Of a stretch of DNA of 64,000 bases, positions 56,400 through 64,000 are shown piece after piece. The translations under genes and the position numbers were made by a program. Source of the DNA: Caenorhabditis remanei (lineage: Eukaryota; Nematoda; Chromadorea; Rhabditida; Rhabditidae); NCBI RefSeq assembly GCF_010183535.1, contig NC_071331.1:5084001-5148000 (forward strand), in the 5' to 3' direction. The notes under the pieces were generated by a model, which was given only the letters and a program-made list of their open reading frames with translations, was not told the DNA's origin and ran no database searches. Position 1 is the stretch's first letter. Every line of letters starts with the position of its first letter.

Positions 56400-57380
56400 C
56401 TGACAAATGAAACGTGTTATGGAGGAAGGCGGCAGTAACTTTATTTATTTATTTAAAAAGAGCTTTGAGTCACCCTTTTTTGCTTCTTCTCGGTTTTGGT
56501 TGGGCTACAGTGATTGTTTGGCACACTGTAGCTTCTTCTCGGCTTTGAATTGTCTTGTCGGTTTCAGCTTTGTGCTTCCAGTTGCCACGCGGATTTACTT
56601 CTGGCCTTAGTTCGATCGGTGTCGATGCACCATGTGACGAATGGGGGTTCTGGCTCGCACTGACTGGAGGGACACTTTGTAGTGAAACCTAGTATGACTC
56701 GATACCTCAAACTTGGGTAATTAAACCGTTTATTATAACAATAAAGAGATCTAAGTTAAAATAAACAAGGATTGAAACAATTGAGATGTAAGCTTCTTGG
56801 GAAGCTTACCAATTTGGAGATATGTAGAGGAAACTTCTTGATGAAGTTTCCTAGAGATTGGAATGGGGGAAAAGGAGAGGAAACTTCTTGATGAAGTTTC
56901 CTAGATATTGGAATGGGGGAAAAAGAGAGGAAACTTCTTGATGAAGTTTCCTAGAGATTGGAAGGTGAGGAAAAGGGGGAAAAAAGGGGGAGAAAAAAGG
57001 GGGGAAGCTTTGCTACCAGCTTCTGGTGGAGAATGGTAGGAAAGAATGAAACAATCTCGCACTCGCCCCCAAGGGGCGTGGCCAGACTGTCTCATGATAG
57101 ATTGAGAGGGGGAGAGAAAGACAGAAGAAAAGAGAGTGTTAGCCAGGAGCTAAGAGAGTTCTCTCTTCTTCAACAGTTGAATGTGTTGGGGGGAAAAGGG
57201 GGGAAATAGTGTAGACTCTTTGAGAGTCATGAGACAAAGGTCATTCAGAGAGAGGGGGAGAGAGGGTCCCTTATGTGTTAGGACCGTCTCTCTTTACCCC
57301 ACTGAATGACGTGAATGATTAGAGGAGGAAAGGTACTCAGATGTTCTGAGTACATTTATTCTGGATCCTGAAGCCTTCAC
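56400..57380. other. Purine-rich stretch with a 50-bp palindromic triplicate
   Basis: GGAAACTTCTTGATGAAGTTTCC, itself a palindrome, occurs three times at about 56829, 56880 and 56931 within a repeated unit of about 51 bp. A related CTTCTTGGGAAGCTT lies at 56790. The surrounding sequence is rich in GGGGGAAA and GAGAGAGG. The only open frames are short or low-complexity, so I call no gene. Confidence 0.5.
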
Positions 57381-57386
57381 GTAGAG

Positions 57387-58245
57387 TTAAGCACTGTTCA
57401 ATCCGGCAATGTTTTCTCCAGCATAATTGAGAAGGTTTCCTTTTCCATTTGGCGAGAGCATGTATGGCAACTGGTCAACTTCCTATAAACAAGACATTTA
57501 GAACTTGAAAGTGTGAAGCGCGGAACTCACGTTTTTAAGTTAGACGAAAGTGAAATCTTGTGTTTCCAATTCAATGTTGGTGGCGGACGCAATCAGATTT
57601 GCATTGGTGTTGTGAGGTTGTCCATTTATTGGAAGCTGGTTCTGGTGCAAATATGTCTCTAGTCTCCGCTCGGAAGATTTCAAGGTCGGTCATCTGACTT
57701 TCTCTCATCTTTGCATAAACTGAAAAAGTTTCGTCTTAAAATCTTTAGCACCACAGGTTGTCTAGAAATTCAAAGATTCTAATAGACTGACCTTCTTTGG
57801 CATAGTTGATACCATTGTTGAGCCAGTCCACAAAGGTTTTGAGTGGAAAACCTTTTTCAGTTACGTTGCCGATGATCGTCCATTTCTTTGGATGCTCATT
57901 TTTATCATCGCGGTTGAAGTTGGAGGTTGTCGGTTGGGGCAACTGGTGCATGAGTGGATGCACGAAATTGGGCTTCCATTTAACCAGCAACGCTGGGCTG
58001 AATTTCTTCTCGTCGAATCCAGTAACGTTGGCCAAACCAGTTATCACGCACATGCTGGTTTTCATCAGATGTTTGTGCAACTTTTGATGACGCATGATTG
58101 GATGCACGAAATCGGGCTTCCATTTAGCCAGAATGAAGGGCAGGACAGCAAATACCAGAAAAAGGAATAAAAGTGAATGATTTAGTAAAAATAAAAGAGT
58201 CGATTGTCGACTGCCATGTCCGGGAGGCAAGTCTTGGAATGACAA
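57387..58245 (-). pseudogene. Three-exon gene for a secreted-type protein, broken by a frameshift and a stop
   Basis: Exon 1 is 57792-58245 (ATG at 58243-58245), intron 57720-57791 (GTCAGT...TTTTTCAG), exon 2 is 57531-57719, intron 57483-57530 (GTGAGT...TTTATAG) and exon 3 is 57387-57482. The N-terminus has a hydrophobic stretch (LLFLFLVFAVLPFILA) usable as a signal peptide. An internal duplication follows, KWKPDFVHPIM and KWKPNFVHPLM, then GFPLKTFVDWLNNGINYAKE. In exon 2 the native-looking frame (YLHQNQLPINGQPHNTNANL) is +1 to the incoming frame. A TAA precedes the splice into exon 3, which reads EVDQLPYMLSPNGKGNLLNY. The gene is therefore probably dead, unless the sequence has an error. No family is recognised. 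Much of the region is also open on the other strand, but less plausibly. Confidence 0.6.
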
Positions 58246-58572
58246 GAAACGGTGAGAAAGATGTCTTTTAACACTAAACCACGCTTATTATGCTCCAGGG
58301 AAAAAGTGGGCGTGGCTGTGCAGTTGTCGTTCTCATGGGTATTAGGAAAACCAATTAGTCTTGCAATTAGTACCAATATTAATGGGTCGGAGTGGGGTTG
58401 AGTGGAGGATGATGGCTACAGTATTCCCACGGAGCAGATTGAGAAAGAATAGACAGCTGTGACGGTTGTAAATCATGAAGAAAAAACTGTTGATCTCACA
58501 ATTAGAGAGTAACACAGTGACATCAGAAAATAAAGTAAGGTGGAAGGATTCCCATTAACAAAACGGTGAAAT

Positions 58573-58637
58573 GCCAAGCACAGTTAATCAGTACTAGTTT
58601 CAGAAAAAGTTTAACATAGACCCTCATGATGAAACAG
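58573..58637 (-). ncRNA. Candidate 21U-RNA locus
   Basis: Core at 58630-58637. TAGT with the T at 58593 (37 nt) starts TACTGATTAACT; TACT at 58590 is the alternative. It is divergent from 58772. Confidence 0.6.
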
Positions 58638-58771
58638 AAAATTGGAGAACAACTAATCCGTTTTTCAGAATTTAGAGTACATCATAATACTGTACTTTTG
58701 TAAAAAAAAATACTTGGGAACATTGTGAATGAGAGCAAGAGAAGGTTGGGAAATATATAATAATTTTTAAC

Positions 58772-58838
58772 CTGTTTCACCTGGGTCATAACTTCCTTAA
58801 CTATTAAAACTCGATGTTCCTTCGTCGCATAACATAGT
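58772..58838 (+). ncRNA. Candidate 21U-RNA locus
   Basis: Core at 58772-58779. TGTT places the U at 58818 (39 nt), starting TCCTTCGTCGCA; CGAT at 58815 (36 nt) is the alternative. Confidence 0.6.
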
Positions 58839-59695
58839 TATATTTGTTTCTCTGTCAGATTTTGTTTATCATAAGAGGAACTGCGATTCAAATAAACGTG
58901 CATCATGGAAAACACTTGAATTCTAATTGACCATTTTCAGAATTTCACAGAAACTAAACAATTAATTAGAAAAATTACTTTCAGTTTCATGTTCACGATG
59001 AAACGGAGAGTTGGAGATAACTTTCGAGAAAAACACTTTTAGGCTGAAAAGTTTAGCACAATGAGTGCAATCTGCATAGGATCACGTTTCTTTAAAATCA
59101 TATTAAATAATGAAGTGAACAGACAATTAAATACCTTCAAAACATGTTAAAAAATATTATTTCGATTGGCTGAAAGACACCTTCATTGATAAGAAAATTG
59201 TCCTGGTGAAACTGTGAGGCTTCATTTCCATATTTTTGCCAATTTTTCCCCCTTTTTTTCTGTTTTTGTTCCTTTTCCCCTTGTTGTTTTGTTATTTTCC
59301 TCTTTTTCTGCACATTTTTTAGTTTAGTTTCATAAAAATGCTAAAATATACGAGCTCATGTGACCCGATTTAGCAATTTTCAGGACAACTGGCGTGCCGT
59401 GGACGCGGTTTCAGGTGGATAGGATTAACAGTACATCGGGAGGAAAAAGAAGCTTCGAAACCTGGAAAAAATCAGTTTTTTAATGCAATTTTGTCGGAAA
59501 ATCGGAAAATGAGAAAATTTTAGCCAAAAAAGCGTTTTAATTAAAATTATTTTTCAAAATTTGAATAATATTATAAAAAATGACCACGCCAGCAGCCTGA
59601 ATTAAAAAATCTTCTTATCTATCAATCGAATCTCTCAAGATCGATTTTTCATGAAAATTATTTATTTCATAATTCAAAAATCTTCTGATGAAAAA

Positions 59696-60355
59696 ATGGC
59701 TGATTTGAAGAAAGAGCGAAAACGAAAACGCCTCGAGACGGTTCTCCCGGTGAGTCCGAAGCCGAAGACGGTGCGCCTCTCAATGCCTACGAGGACTATG
59801 GCGCCGATTGTTGAAGAGGAAGGAACCAAAAAAGAAGCAAATGTAACCATGAGGTAAGGGCGCTCTACCGAACTTTCTTTGGCACTTATGCAAACGCGCT
59901 CTATCGCTAAATAGGCAACACGTGATATGAGCTCGGCACAGTTCTCACAACTGCTCATCCCCAAAACGCCCTTGAAAAATGTCTCTTTTTCTCTAAGTCT
60001 CTCAATTTCGCACACATTTTTCTTCGACTTCGGTAGAGCGCGCTTGTAAGAAGCGTGTCTTGCTAATAGAGCGCAGTTCCCTTTGCGCTCTACCGAACTT
60101 TTCTTGGTGCAGACGTTCTTCGCGCTCTACCGGTAGTTAGCGATAGAGCGCAGTTACGTTATCATCCAAAAAATATCTTCTTATTCTCACAGACGTCCTC
60201 TGCGTGGTTGTTCGCTCTCGATTGTCGAGGAAAGTGAGGAGGTTTCCGAGGATTCGAAAAATTCGGAGATGCCAGAAATCAAGAAAATGGAACCAGAAAA
60301 ACCAAAAAATGTGGCGAAAATTGAGGTGGCGAAGAAGAAAAGCGATTCAAAATGA
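59696..60355 (+). CDS. Two-exon gene for a small, basic, low-complexity protein
   Basis: Exon 1 is 59696-59853 and exon 2 is 60193-60355, joined by a 339-bp intron with GTAAGG and TTCTCACAG boundaries. The frame runs on exactly through an AGA codon split by the intron and gives about 106 residues. The N-terminus (MADLKKERKRKR) resembles a nuclear localisation signal. The centre has a VRLSMPTRTMAPIVEEE segment and the C-terminus is a KPKN/EVAKKK-rich charged tail. No domain is recognised, so a nuclear or chromatin role is only a guess. I prefer ATG 59696, with AAAAA before it, over the in-frame ATG 59651, whose extension is hydrophobic and AT-rich. A decayed paralogue at 41255-41460 shares the splice donor and 3' end. 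A piRNA core lies 87 bp downstream. Confidence 0.65.
59854..60192 (+). repeat. Intron packed with GCGCTCTAYCG words in both orientations
   Basis: GCGCTCTACCGAAC or close variants occur at about 59860, 60084 and 60122, GCGCTCTATCG near 59900, and the complement (GTAGAGCGC, ATAGAGCGC) near 60035, 60065 and 60145. Single or double copies also accompany the relic gene units at 40-52 kb. The meaning is unknown; the inverted pairs could fold. Confidence 0.5.
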
Positions 60356-60441
60356 TTGTGATCCCTAAAAATGAAATGAAAATAAACTGAAATGAAACAA
60401 CTAAAATGAACGTTTTGAAACTGCATATTTATTCTAATAAT

Positions 60442-60507
60442 CTGTTTCATCTGGGTTATTATTCTGCACTCAAAATCTCAGAATGATTCCTGTCCTTTAG
60501 ACCATTT
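60442..60507 (+). ncRNA. Candidate 21U-RNA locus
   Basis: Core at 60442-60449. TGAT places the U at 60487 (38 nt), starting TTCCTGTCCTTT. It lies just past the 3' end of the 59.7-kb gene and could overlap its 3' untranslated region. Confidence 0.7.
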
Positions 60508-60804
60508 TTCCAAGTATTTCTGCAAAATGCATTCTTCCTTAATTCCCCTGTTATGGAATGACGGAAGTTGGAAGTCGGAAGTAGGAAGTCGGAATTCCGC
60601 TCAACTCTGAAAGCTGATCTTTCAAAAATTATATTTTAGAATGGGTGAGGCAAGTTAAAACCACATAGCCGATTCTAGTGTAAATCAGAAGGTAAAATAT
60701 ATTAATATTCTGAAACGGGGGGAAACAAATTAATAAGGGAATACTTTATGTAAATTAGGTGTAGTGGTTCCGGATATTGAAAAAAAAACCACTGTACGGT
60801 TATT

Positions 60805-61036
60805 GTGCGAGTGCTGGCGCGCCACGGACGCGTTTCGATTTGTCATGATAAGGCGTCTACTGTTACAAAAAATTCTTACGGTTTCGAAAGTTACTTAGAA
60901 AAAACGTGTACTAAAGCAGTTGATGGTGATAGAAATCGCAACATTGAAATACTTCATGCGAAAGTGAATGAAGAATTGATAAAGTTGAGTAGGAGAGTAA
61001 GACTCTCAGAGCGATTGGGATTTCCAAAAGTATGTA
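60805..61036 (+). pseudogene. Relic exon of the gene family, cut by a palindromic transposon
   Basis: It is open for 77 codons and looks coding (FESYLEKTCTKAVDGDRNRN and ELIKLSRRVRLSERLGFPK). The DNA start (GTGCTGGCGCGCCACGGACG) corresponds to the GCGCG..GACGCGTTT segment of the SLVRVRRV copies. The frame runs into the element at 61037. Duplicates at 48925 and 53270 are more decayed. Confidence 0.5.
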
Positions 61037-62170
61037 CAGTAGCGAGCATAAGTGAGTATACCTCCATACTTTCATATGTAACTCAGCTGAAACAAGTCCG
61101 TTTTGCACATACTTTTTTTTCAAAGATAGCTGAAACATCCAGTAAAATTGACATACGTTTTTTGTTTGTAGTGATCGGCTGATTTTTTTGATTATCGATT
61201 TTTCTTGATCTTGATTTAAAAATCCGAAAAAAAACTTTTTATTTTTGAACTGGACCCTATGATTTTTTAAGTTGAAAATGTTGAGTAACGTTCATAAAAA
61301 CAAAATATGATGTTAGAATGCTTCTGTAAATCTTGATCATCGTGCTACAGCTCCAGAAGCTCAAAATGATATGTATAGCTAAATCGTTATAACTCATTGC
61401 AAAATGGTCCGAATAAGCCGAAAAATGCGGGAAAAGATGCGTATTATGTTTATCATCAATCTTATGTTCAAAAATAATAATTTCGAGAAAATTTTTTTTT
61501 CGAATTTTTTTCACTCGAAAAATTTTGGTTTCCAATTTTTGCCCAATTTTTCATGTTTTTTGATTATAAAACAGTAACAATTTGCGAGTTTGAGTTGAAT
61601 TTCACATGAAACATCAAATTTAGATTTTCATTAATTTAATTACAGCTGTTTCATAATCAAAAAACACGAAAAATTGGGCAAAAATTGGAAACCAAAATTT
61701 TTCGAGTGAAAAAAAATCGAAAAAAAATTTTTCTCGAAATTATTATTTTAAAATATAAGATTGTTGATAAACATAATACGCATCTTTTCCCGCATTTTTC
61801 GGCTTATTCGGACCATTTTGCAATGAGTTATAACGATTTAGCTATACATATCATTTTGAGCTTCTGGAGCTGTAGCACGATGATCAAGATTTACAGAAGC
61901 ATTCTAACATCATATTTTGTTTTTATGAACGTTACTCAACATTTTCAACTTAAAAAATCATAGGGTCCAGTTCAAAAATAAAAAGTTTTTTTTCGGATTT
62001 TTAAATCAAGATCAAGAAAAATCGATAATCAAAAAAATCAGCCGATCACTACAAACAAAAAACGTATGTCAATTTTACTGGATGTTTCAGCTATCTTTAT
62101 GCAAGACGGACTTGTTTCAGCTGAGATACATATGAAAGTATGGAGGTATACTCACTTATGCTCGCTACTG
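61037..62170. mobile_element. TA-flanked palindromic element (Tc1/mariner-like target)
   Basis: The termini CAGTAGCGAGCATAAGTGAG and its complement are flanked by TA (61035-61036 and 62171-62172). The arms are about 540 bp, with matching 92-codon open frames at 61257-61535 (-) and 61685-61963 (+), and a spacer of about 75 bp. A TA target and CAGT ends are typical of Tc1/mariner transposition. No transposase is encoded, so it is a foldback, non-autonomous form. The uninterrupted paralogue is near 53400. Confidence 0.8.
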
Positions 62171-62340
62171 TAGATATATGAACAATTTGAAATTGTAAAT
62201 TTTCGGAATTTGTTTCATCTTTACCATTTCTTTTTTTCTTTGAACTAGGAATAATAATAATAATAATGGTATCAAATTTTCAGAAAAACTATGGAAATTT
62301 ATTAAAAAGCGGGCAAACGAGGAACTAAGAGAACGGATAT

Positions 62341-62407
62341 TGTGACATAATTAAATCACGACTATTATCATTTCTAGTTGAAAAAATAAATAATCTGGAT
62401 GAAACAG
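62341..62407 (-). ncRNA. Candidate 21U-RNA locus
   Basis: Core at 62400-62407. TAGT with the T at 62361 (39 nt) starts TCGTGATTTAAT. Paralogue of 53758. The convergent plus-strand partner here has decayed to TTGTTTCA (62210-62217). Confidence 0.65.
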
Positions 62408-62689
62408 GTTCCGAAAAATTTCAGTTTCTAAATTTTCATAATCTGCGATAAAACATATGACTTCAGTCTTTCTTCATCACGTTGAGGCCCAGGCTACCTA
62501 TCCGAACACGCTCTAACGAGAAACTACGTGGAAGTTAAAATAATAATATAGTGTTCTAAAAACAACTTGATTTCTCAATAATAAGCGATCTATCAACCCG
62601 TCTATTATTAAATTTACAACGAAATGTGTCAATCAGGTAGGGATCTGACTGATTACTTCTTAAAAATTCGGCTCTATTCCAGTTCAGAT

Positions 62690-63005
62690 GTCCTTTAAAA
62701 ACTCAAACGTCCCAAAAACACTTAAACGTCCCTTGAAACACTTAAACGTCCTTTTAAACTATTTTTTTTAACGTCCTTTCAAAAGTTTAGAGGTCCCAAA
62801 AAACGTTTAAACGTCCCATGAAATGTTTAGACGTCCCTTGAAATCCCAAAACATAGTTCTGAAGATTTAGACGTCCCAAAAAACATTTAGACGTCCCAAG
62901 AAACATTTGAACGTCCCAAAAAATATTTAGACGTCCCTTGAACACTTTCAGTGACTTTTAGTATTGAAAAGACGTCTAAACTTTTTTTGGGACGTCTAAT
63001 TATTT
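62690..63005. repeat. ACGTCCC minisatellite
   Basis: About 12-14 degenerate units of 20-24 bp of the form AAACGTCCCAAAAAACATTT. The last units appear in the complementary orientation (AAAAGACGTCTAAAC and GGGACGTCTAA). The same unit occurs inside Helitron-like copies 1 and 2, and the left edge (GGCTCTATTCCAGTTCAGAT) matches that element's interior (about 38705), so this may be a fragment of it. Confidence 0.6.
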
Positions 63006-63009
63006 AAGA

Positions 63010-63655
63010 GACAATGTCAGTATTTCTCGAACTGCCCATAGAACACATCGGCCAAACGCTATTAGCCCATTCGGTTTTTTGATATTATGGGTCCATATGA
63101 TGACCTTATGAAAAAACCGTACAGCTTTTTAGGCTCCGCCCCCTTTGACATATAGAAAAAAATCGGAGGAGTGAAAAAATTAATTTTTTCCCTTCAACTT
63201 ATATCTGAAAAATAAGTTCAGAAATGAGTTTTAAGCGTGTTTTTGAACATTTTTTGTGTTGACAACTTTTGAAAAATCTTCTGGCATCAGTAAAAAAAAA
63301 GTGATTTTTTGAAAAAAATTTCAGTTTTTTGCATACCCCCAACAATTTTATAATTAGTTCCAAAAAGTTTTTTATGCCAGTTTGATTGTCTTCAGACCGT
63401 CCAACTTTGTGCCAATTTTTATCCCGAAATTCGAGGACCTTTTTTTTCTATAAGCCAAAATGTGTGTTTTTTCCCGAAATTTTCACGTACCCCCCTCCAT
63501 GGTGAAAAAAGTGAAAGTCTCAAAATTTCAAGAAACTTTGTATATAAGTTCACCTAACAGTAATTGAAAGGTTCACCAAATATGAAAAAATTTTATGCAT
63601 TTCTTCTGAAGTTATGAGACCTCAAACACTCAATATCACTATTTTCAGATGGAGC
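63010..63655. mobile_element. Truncated TTAA palindrome-family element
   Basis: It begins GAGACAATGTCAG directly after TTAA. The 'ttttttgatattatgg', 'gcccctttgac' and 'acgtacccccctccatgg' segments follow in the order of the 27856 element's arm. Only one arm is visible. Confidence 0.55.
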
Positions 63656-63708
63656 TGTAAAAATCAGATATTTTTCAAACTTTCATCAATTTATTACTTT
63701 TAATATCT

Positions 63709-64000
63709 CGGCTACTTCCCGCAACAGTTACGCAGCATTCACAGCTTTTGCAACAGTTACGCGACACAATCGCTACAGTTCCACCGCAATAACGACAAAT
63801 CAGAGCATATGCAACAGTTATGCAGCATTCACGGTATTGCGACTGATGGTTCCCTTGTTTTTGGGGTGCGCACCAGTTGTGCAACAATCTCACAACAGTC
63901 GCGCAGCAACTGTATATTCGCTCCAATGCAAATTGAACTGTGGCTGCATTTTTCATTTTTTCCAACGTATATTTCTTGTCTATTTTACAAATTTTATCAT
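63709..64000. mobile_element. Partial element with CTCGGCTACTT terminus, runs off the window
   Basis: The left terminus CTCGGCTACTTCCCGCAAC is followed by the AACAGTTACGCAGC and CGCTCCAATGCAAATT segments. These match 46690-46939 in reverse orientation. It continues beyond position 64000. Confidence 0.7.

Noticed and set aside
61646..61653. CTGTTTCA in the arm of the TA palindrome
   Set aside because: No YRNT start follows at usual spacing, and the partner arm lacks the motif.
61257..61963. Paired 92-codon frames in the TA palindrome
   Set aside because: They are mirror copies of one arm, AT-rich and without a DDE-type motif.
63675..63965. 96-codon cysteine-containing minus-strand frame
   Set aside because: It arises from GCAAC/GTTGC subrepeats of the CTCGGCTACTT element. 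The copy at 46690-46939 does not keep the frame.
1..64000. CRISPR arrays, operons, ribosomal RNA genes and prokaryotic promoters
   Set aside because: The window is eukaryotic in character (spliced frames, MITEs, non-LTR retrotransposon). No regularly spaced identical repeats with unique spacers and no rRNA-like sequence were seen.

Overview
This window looks like nuclear DNA of a Caenorhabditis-type nematode. It is AT-rich and gene-poor and is built from paralogous segments and DNA transposons. Where introns can be seen they are short (48, 72 and 339 bp). The strongest non-random signal is the 8-mer CTGTTTCA. I count 42 perfect copies by eye (21 on each strand). My rough estimate for sequence of about one-third G+C is 2-3 copies. 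This is the core of the Ruby motif that drives type I 21U-RNA (piRNA) genes in Caenorhabditis. In 34 of the 39 copies that lie outside coding sequence or transposons, a T in a YRNT context follows 35-41 nt downstream, most often at exactly 38 or 39 nt. I therefore read the window as part of a piRNA gene cluster with dozens of autonomous loci on both strands.

Layout: 1-35155 holds three diverged paralogous blocks, A (about 1-6990), B (about 7716-18260 plus 20989-21215) and C (about 26245-35155). They carry piRNA loci and are interrupted by transposons present in one block and absent from another, so empty sites can be read directly. Two identical inverted 2.48-kb Helitron-like elements (18507-20987 and 37640-40120) bracket 16.7 kb. 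From 40.1 to 54.5 kb, and again at 58.6-62.7 kb, short repeated units combine one piRNA promoter with a decayed exon of an unrecognised multi-copy gene family. A 5'-truncated non-LTR retrotransposon with an intact reverse transcriptase (43475-44982) sits in one of these relics with an 8-bp target duplication. A third Helitron-like copy (55018-56339) carries a tRNA-Val-like sequence.

Only one host gene looks intact: a two-exon gene for a small basic protein at 59696-60355, whose decayed paralogue lies at 41255-41460. A three-exon secreted-type gene at 57387-58245 is broken by a frameshift and a stop codon. Mobile elements include 8-bp-target-duplication (hAT-like) MITEs of two families, a TTAA-flanked palindrome, a TA-flanked palindrome, and an element with CTCGGCTACTT termini. 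One hAT-like MITE has landed directly behind a piRNA core motif and separated it from its 21U start, while the uninterrupted paralogue is 2.3 kb away. The pattern suggests that piRNA genes here multiply by local segmental duplication and die by point mutation in the 8-mer or by transposon insertion.
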